A DNA stretch of 20,281 nt. Source: an uncultured Amaricoccus sp. (lineage in GTDB: Bacteria > Pseudomonadota > Alphaproteobacteria > Rhodobacterales > Rhodobacteraceae). The translations under genes and the position numbers were made by a program. Location: assembly GCF_937858865.1 (NCBI RefSeq), contig NZ_CALLYO010000045.1, forward strand, positions 1-20,281. Direction: 5' to 3'. A model generated the notes under the pieces. That model saw only the letters and a list, made by a program, of their open reading frames with translations, ran no database searches and was not told the origin of the DNA. Below are positions 16,755 through 20,281 of this stretch, one piece after another (within the stretch, counting starts at the first letter, position 1; each line of letters starts with the position of its first letter).

Positions 16755-16768
16755 CTCGGGCCCCCGAG
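16755..16768 (-). terminator. Hairpin just after the glmS stop codon
   Basis: CTCGGG-CC-CCCGAG is a 14-base inverted repeat starting 1 base after the glmS stop on the reverse strand. In RNA the loop must open to four bases, leaving a 5-bp stem, and only short T-runs follow. It may end the glmU-glmS transcript together with the neighbouring 65-nt element. Confidence 0.35.
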
Positions 16769-16769
16769 G

Positions 16770-18590
16770 TCACTCCACGGTCACCGACTTGGCGAGGTTC
16801 CGCGGCTGGTCGACGTCGGTGCCCTTGAAGACCGCGGTGTGATAGGCGAGGAGCTGCGCCGGCGCCGCGTAGAGGATCGGCGCCACGAACGGATCGCAGG
16901 CCGGCATCGCGAGCGTCCGCCAGGGACCCGGCCCGGCTTCCTCGAGGCCGCCCGCGTCGCTGACCAGCAGCACCTTGCCGTCGCGCGCCATCACCTCCTG
17001 CATGTTGGAGACGGTCTTGTCGAAAAGCCCGTCCGAGGGAGCGAGCACGATGACCGGCACGTCCTCGTCGATCAGCGCGATCGGCCCGTGCTTGAGCTCG
17101 CCCGAGGCATAGCCTTCGGCGTGGATATAGCTGATCTCCTTCAGCTTCAGCGCCCCCTCGAGCGCGAGCGGATACATGGAGCCGCGCCCGAGGAAGAGGA
17201 TGTCCTGCGCCCGCGACAGGTCCTTGGCGATCTCGGCGATCTCGGGCTCGGCCGTCAGCGCGCGCGCCATCAGGCCGGGGACGCTGCCGAGCGCCGTCGC
17301 GAGCCGCTCCTCGTCGGCCGCCGCGAGCGTGCCGCGCTGGCGCCCGGCGACCAGCGCCAGGATCGCGAGCACGGTGAGCTGGCAGGTGAAGGCCTTGGTC
17401 GAGGCGACGCCGATCTCGGGGCCGGCGAGGATCGGCAGCGCCACGTCGCTCTCCCGCGCGATGGTCGAGGTCTCGACGTTCACCACCGAGACGATGCGCC
17501 CTCCCTGGCCGCGCACGTAGCGCAGCGCGGCCAGCGTGTCGGCGGTCTCGCCCGACTGGCTGACGAAGATGCCGAGCGTGCCGGCCCCGAGCGGCGGCTC
17601 GCGGTAGCGGAACTCCGAGGCGATCTCGATCTCGACCGGCAGGCGGGCCAGGCTCTCGAACCAGTATTTCGCCACGTGGCAGGCATAGTGCGCCGTGCCG
17701 CAGGCGACGAGGACCAGCCGGTCGACCGCGGCGAAGTCGACCCCCGCCGGCGCGACCGCCGCCTTGCGGTCGACGGTGAGATAATGGCCGAGCGCGTCGG
17801 CGATCACCGTCGGCTGCTCGTGCACCTCCTTGGCCATGAAGTGCTTGTAGGGGCCTTTCTCGGCGTAGAAATTCTCCACCGGGACATGCTGGATCTCGCG
17901 GGCTGCCGGCCGGCCCTCGGCGTCGAAGATCGCGACCTCGGCGCGGGTCAGCACCGCATGGTCGCCCTCCTCGAGATAGGCGATGCGGCTGGTGAGCGGC
18001 GCGAGCGCCAGGGCGTCGGAGCCGACGAAGACTTCGCCGTCGCCGTAGCCGACCGCGAGCGGCGACCCGCGGCGGGCGGCAACGAGCAGGTCCGCCTCGC
18101 CGTCGAAGAGAAAGCAGAGGGCGAATGCCCCCTGCAGCCGCGCCAGGGTGGCGCGGGCGGCCGCGACCGGGGTGGCGCCGGCCGCGAGCGCGCGGTTGCA
18201 GAGCTGCACGATGGTCTCGGTGTCGGTCTCGGTCTCGAAGACGACGCCCTCGGCCTCGAGCTCGGTGCGGAGCGCGCGGAAGTTCTCGATGATGCCGTTG
18301 TGGACGACCGCCACGCGCCCGGCCTGGTGCGGGTGGGCGTTGCGCTCGGAGGGCTGGCCGTGCGTCGCCCAGCGGGTATGGCCGATGCCGGCCTTGCCGC
18401 GGATCGGGTCGCGCACGAGGAGGTCGGAGAGCGCGATCAGCTTGCCGACCGCCCGCCGGCGCCCCAGCCGGCCCTCGTGCACGGTGGCGATGCCGGCGCT
18501 GTCGTAGCCGCGGTATTCGAGCCGCTTCAGCGCCTCGAGGATGAGCGGAGCCACCTCGTGGCGGCCGAGGATCGCGACGATGCCGCACAT
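16770..18590 (-). CDS. glmS: Glutamine-fructose-6-phosphate aminotransferase (isomerising)
   Basis: GlmS makes glucosamine 6-phosphate from fructose 6-phosphate and glutamine, the entry step to amino-sugar and cell-wall synthesis. The product is 606 aa, full length. The N-terminal Ntn glutaminase starts MCGIVAILGR, with Cys2 as nucleophile after Met removal, followed by YRGYDSAG, GHTRWATHG and VVHNGIIEN. Two SIS sugar-isomerase domains follow; VSQSGETADT (about 344-352) binds the sugar phosphate. The end, DQPRNLAKSVTVE, carries the conserved C-terminal lysine. It starts 1 nt after the glmU stop, so the two are co-translated. No glmS ribozyme is present, as expected outside Firmicutes. Confidence 0.97.
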   Translation of the reverse strand: MCGIVAILGRHEVAPLILEALKRLEYRGYDSAGIATVHEGRLGRRRAVGKLIALSDLLVRDPIRGKAGIGHTRWATHGQPSERNAHPHQAGRVAVVHNGIIENFRALRTELEAEGVVFETETDTETIVQLCNRALAAGATPVAAARATLARLQGAFALCFLFDGEADLLVAARRGSPLAVGYGDGEVFVGSDALALAPLTSRIAYLEEGDHAVLTRAEVAIFDAEGRPAAREIQHVPVENFYAEKGPYKHFMAKEVHEQPTVIADALGHYLTVDRKAAVAPAGVDFAAVDRLVLVACGTAHYACHVAKYWFESLARLPVEIEIASEFRYREPPLGAGTLGIFVSQSGETADTLAALRYVRGQGGRIVSVVNVETSTIARESDVALPILAGPEIGVASTKAFTCQLTVLAILALVAGRQRGTLAAADEERLATALGSVPGLMARALTAEPEIAEIAKDLSRAQDILFLGRGSMYPLALEGALKLKEISYIHAEGYASGELKHGPIALIDEDVPVIVLAPSDGLFDKTVSNMQEVMARDGKVLLVSDAGGLEEAGPGPWRTLAMPACDPFVAPILYAAPAQLLAYHTAVFKGTDVDQPRNLAKSVTVE

Positions 18591-18591
18591 C

Positions 18592-19944
18592 TCAGTGCAC
18601 CCCCCCGGCCTTGAGCGCCCTCAGCCGCTCCATGATCCGCCGCCCGAGCGCCGGCCTGTTCTCCTGCCGTGCGCGGGCGATCGCGAGCGCCCCTTCCGGC
18701 ACGTCGCTGGTGACGACCGAGCCGGCGGCCACCAGCGCGCCCGCCCCGACGCTGACCGGGGCCACCAGCGCCGTGTTCGAGCCGATGAAGGCGCCGGCGC
18801 CGATCTCGGTCCGGTGCTTGAAGACGCCGTCGTAGTTGCAGACGATGGTGCCGGCGCCGACATTGGCACCGCGGCCGACGGTTGCGTCGCCGATGTAGGT
18901 GAGGTGGTTGGCCTTGGCGCCCTCCTCGACGATGGAGTTCTTCACCTCGACGAAGTTGCCGATCCGGGCGTTCTCGGCGATCTCGGCCCCGGGGCGGAGG
19001 CGGGCGAAGGGGCCGATCCGGGCGCCGCGGCTGATGTGGCACCCTTCGAAGTAGCAGAAGGGAAGGATGATGGCGCCGGACTCGACGGTCACCTCCGCGC
19101 CGAAGACGACGTGCGGGCCGATCGTGGCATCGCGGCCGACGACAGTGTCGAGGGCGAAGAAGACGGTCGCGGGATCGGTGAGGGTGACGCCGTTCGCCAT
19201 CGCCTCGGCGCGGGCGCGAGCCTGGAAGGCGGCCTCTGCCGCGGCGAGATCGGCGCGGGAGTTGACGCCGAGCGTCTCGGCCTCGGGGCAGGTGATGACG
19301 GCGACGGCGAGGCCGCGGCCGCGGGCGAGGCCCACGACGTCGGTGAGGTAGTATTCCCCTTTGGCATTGTCGGTCCCGACCTCCGCGAGCAGTCCCCGCA
19401 GGGTGGTGGCATCGGCGGCGAGGAGGCCCGAGTTGCAGAGCCGGACGGCGAGCTGGTCGGGCGTGGCGTCGCGGGCCTCGACGATGGCTTCGAGGCCGCC
19501 GTTCGGGCCGAGGAGGAGACGGCCGTAGGTGCCCGGCTCGGCCGCCTCGAAGCCGAGGACGACGACGGCAGCGCCGCCCGCGCGGGTAGCGAGCATGGCC
19601 TCGAGCGTTTCCGGGCGGATGAGGGGCGTGTCGCCGTAGAGGACGACGACGTCACCCTCGAAGTCCTCGAGCTCCGGCGCGGCCTGCAGCACGGCGTGGG
19701 CGGTGCCGAGCTGCTCCGTCTGCTCGACGACGCGGAGGTCGGGGTCGATGCTGCGGGCGGCCGCTTCGACGGCGTCGGCGCCATGGCCGGTCACGAGGAT
19801 CGTGCGCTCGGGCTCGAGCGCCCGGGCGGCGGCGAGGGCGTGCGCGATCAGCGGCGCCGAGGCCAGCGGGTGCAGGATCTTGGGGAGATCCGAGTTCATC
19901 CGCGTTCCCTGGCCGGCGGCGAGAAGGATGACGGCGACGGGCAT
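18592..19944 (-). CDS. glmU: Bifunctional UDP-N-acetylglucosamine pyrophosphorylase / glucosamine-1-phosphate N-acetyltransferase
   Basis: GlmU acetylates glucosamine 1-phosphate and couples it to UTP, giving UDP-GlcNAc for peptidoglycan and lipopolysaccharide. The product is 450 aa. The pyrophosphorylase domain (about 1-225) has LLAAGQGTRM (7-16), Lys22 in DLPKILHP, TEQLGTAHAV and the metal-binding GDTPL (Asp105). The left-handed beta-helix acetyltransferase domain (about 245-435) shows hexapeptide periodicity and the catalytic-histidine region AKANHLTYIGDA, then GAGTIVCNYDG. The ATG at 19944 has GGAGGT 6 bases upstream; upstream in-frame codons (MAARSRLCC) are non-homologous. First gene of glmU-glmS, divergent from the HAD gene. 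Confidence 0.97.
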   Translation of the reverse strand: MPVAVILLAAGQGTRMNSDLPKILHPLASAPLIAHALAAARALEPERTILVTGHGADAVEAAARSIDPDLRVVEQTEQLGTAHAVLQAAPELEDFEGDVVVLYGDTPLIRPETLEAMLATRAGGAAVVVLGFEAAEPGTYGRLLLGPNGGLEAIVEARDATPDQLAVRLCNSGLLAADATTLRGLLAEVGTDNAKGEYYLTDVVGLARGRGLAVAVITCPEAETLGVNSRADLAAAEAAFQARARAEAMANGVTLTDPATVFFALDTVVGRDATIGPHVVFGAEVTVESGAIILPFCYFEGCHISRGARIGPFARLRPGAEIAENARIGNFVEVKNSIVEEGAKANHLTYIGDATVGRGANVGAGTIVCNYDGVFKHRTEIGAGAFIGSNTALVAPVSVGAGALVAAGSVVTSDVPEGALAIARARQENRPALGRRIMERLRALKAGGVH

Positions 19945-20082
19945 GCGGGAACCTCCGGCAAGCTGGCAACAGAGGCGACTCCTAGCAGCCATTGTGCGGC
20001 GCGCAAAGGGCGGGGCGGATCAGATCCTGTTTCAGAATCCTGCAGCTTGGGCCAAGAGGGGACGAGGCAGGAGGAGGCATGG

Positions 20083-20244
20083 ATGCGGGCTGCGGTCTTC
20101 GATCTCGACGGGACCCTGGCGGACACCTCGGCCGACCTGATCGCCGCGGCGAACGGTGCGCTGGCGGAGGCGGGGGTCGGCGCGCGGCTCGACGCGGCCG
20201 ACGGCGCCGAACCGGCGGTTCGCGCCGAACCGGCGCGCTCCTGA
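20083..20244 (+). pseudogene. 5' part of a phosphoglycolate-phosphatase-like HAD gene, interrupted after 53 codons
   Basis: A strong AGGAGG about 7 bases before the ATG leads into MRAAVFDLDGTLADTSADLI and AAANGALAEAGVGARLDAAD, a clear HAD motif I (FDLDGT) and cap-domain start. Gph-type genes sit divergently from glmU in related bacteria. The frame then runs through GAEPAVRAEPARS to a stop at 20242-20244, far short of the roughly 220 aa of the family. The expected continuation (a G-x-A-M-L-R-A-G-like stretch) may be glimpsed in another frame as GALLRAG. Around the break lies a 13-bp direct repeat with an 18-nt period. Either the gene is frameshifted or truncated, or the sequence contains an error; the window ends 37 bases later, so this cannot be settled here. 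Confidence 0.6.
20205..20235 (+). repeat. 13-bp direct repeat within the broken HAD gene
   Basis: CGCCGAACCGGCG occurs at 20205-20217 and 20223-20235. Each copy is itself nearly palindromic (CGCCG-AAC-CGGCG). The repeat coincides with the place where similarity to HAD phosphatases is lost. Confidence 0.7.
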
Positions 20245-20281
20245 GAGCGGGGCGCTGCACGCATGCGCTTCGATAGAATCG

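Noticed and set aside
18588..18594. glmS ribozyme in the glmS leader
   Set aside because: Only one base separates glmU and glmS, and this ribozyme class is found in Firmicutes and relatives.
20263..20281. ATG at 20263 as a confirmed new gene
   Set aside because: Only six codons are visible (MRFDRI) with a weak ribosome binding site; mentioned under the broken HAD gene only.

Overview
The window is a dense stretch of chromosome from a very GC-rich alphaproteobacterium. Most codons end in G or C. Gene content and pairings suggest the Rhodobacterales: secG ahead of pyrG, carA divergent from a yqeY-like gene, a solo LuxR regulator, a B12-dependent ribonucleotide reductase, and a gph-like start divergent from glmU-glmS. 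The genus cannot be told from the sequence. I see no phage, transposase, CRISPR array, tRNA or rRNA, so this is mostly core metabolism.

Left part (1-4300), nearly all on the minus strand: the first 14 bases of pyrG, then secG, a YjbR/MmcQ-family protein, ilvC, a UbiH-like FAD monooxygenase and a pyrimidine 5'-nucleotidase-type HAD hydrolase. The HAD, ubiH-like and ilvC genes lie close enough to be one transcript. Middle (4300-9800): a GntR/FCD regulator (+) overlaps tail-to-tail with a membrane glycosyltransferase (-) that carries an N-terminal MshEN-like domain. Next come carA (-), divergent from a GatB/YqeY-domain gene (+), and an aldose 1-epimerase (+).

A 342-bp intergenic region (9809-10150) leads into nrdJ (+, 1216 aa). 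It holds two NrdR-box-like sites exactly 84 bp apart, three TTAACC-type sites and a dyad, so nrdJ looks strongly regulated. Right part (13800-20281): a minus-strand cluster of moaA, a 54-aa membrane-protein gene and osmC, a divergent LuxR-type regulator, then glmU-glmS (minus, 1 nt apart), which makes UDP-GlcNAc precursors for the cell wall. At the far edge is the start of a phosphoglycolate-phosphatase-like HAD gene that stops after 53 codons.

The most unusual signal is a 65-nt element present three times in the same orientation, all intergenic (4167-4231, 13949-14013, 16684-16748). Two well conserved end boxes flank a variable 23-nt middle of constant length. The 3' box contains the perfect palindrome TTTCGCGCGCGAAA. 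Its function is unknown to me. An exact TTAA-N7-TTAA (CtrA-type) site upstream of the glycosyltransferase and a stem-loop that presents the epimerase start codon are the next most interesting observations. Promoter and operator calls are by eye and have not been scored statistically.
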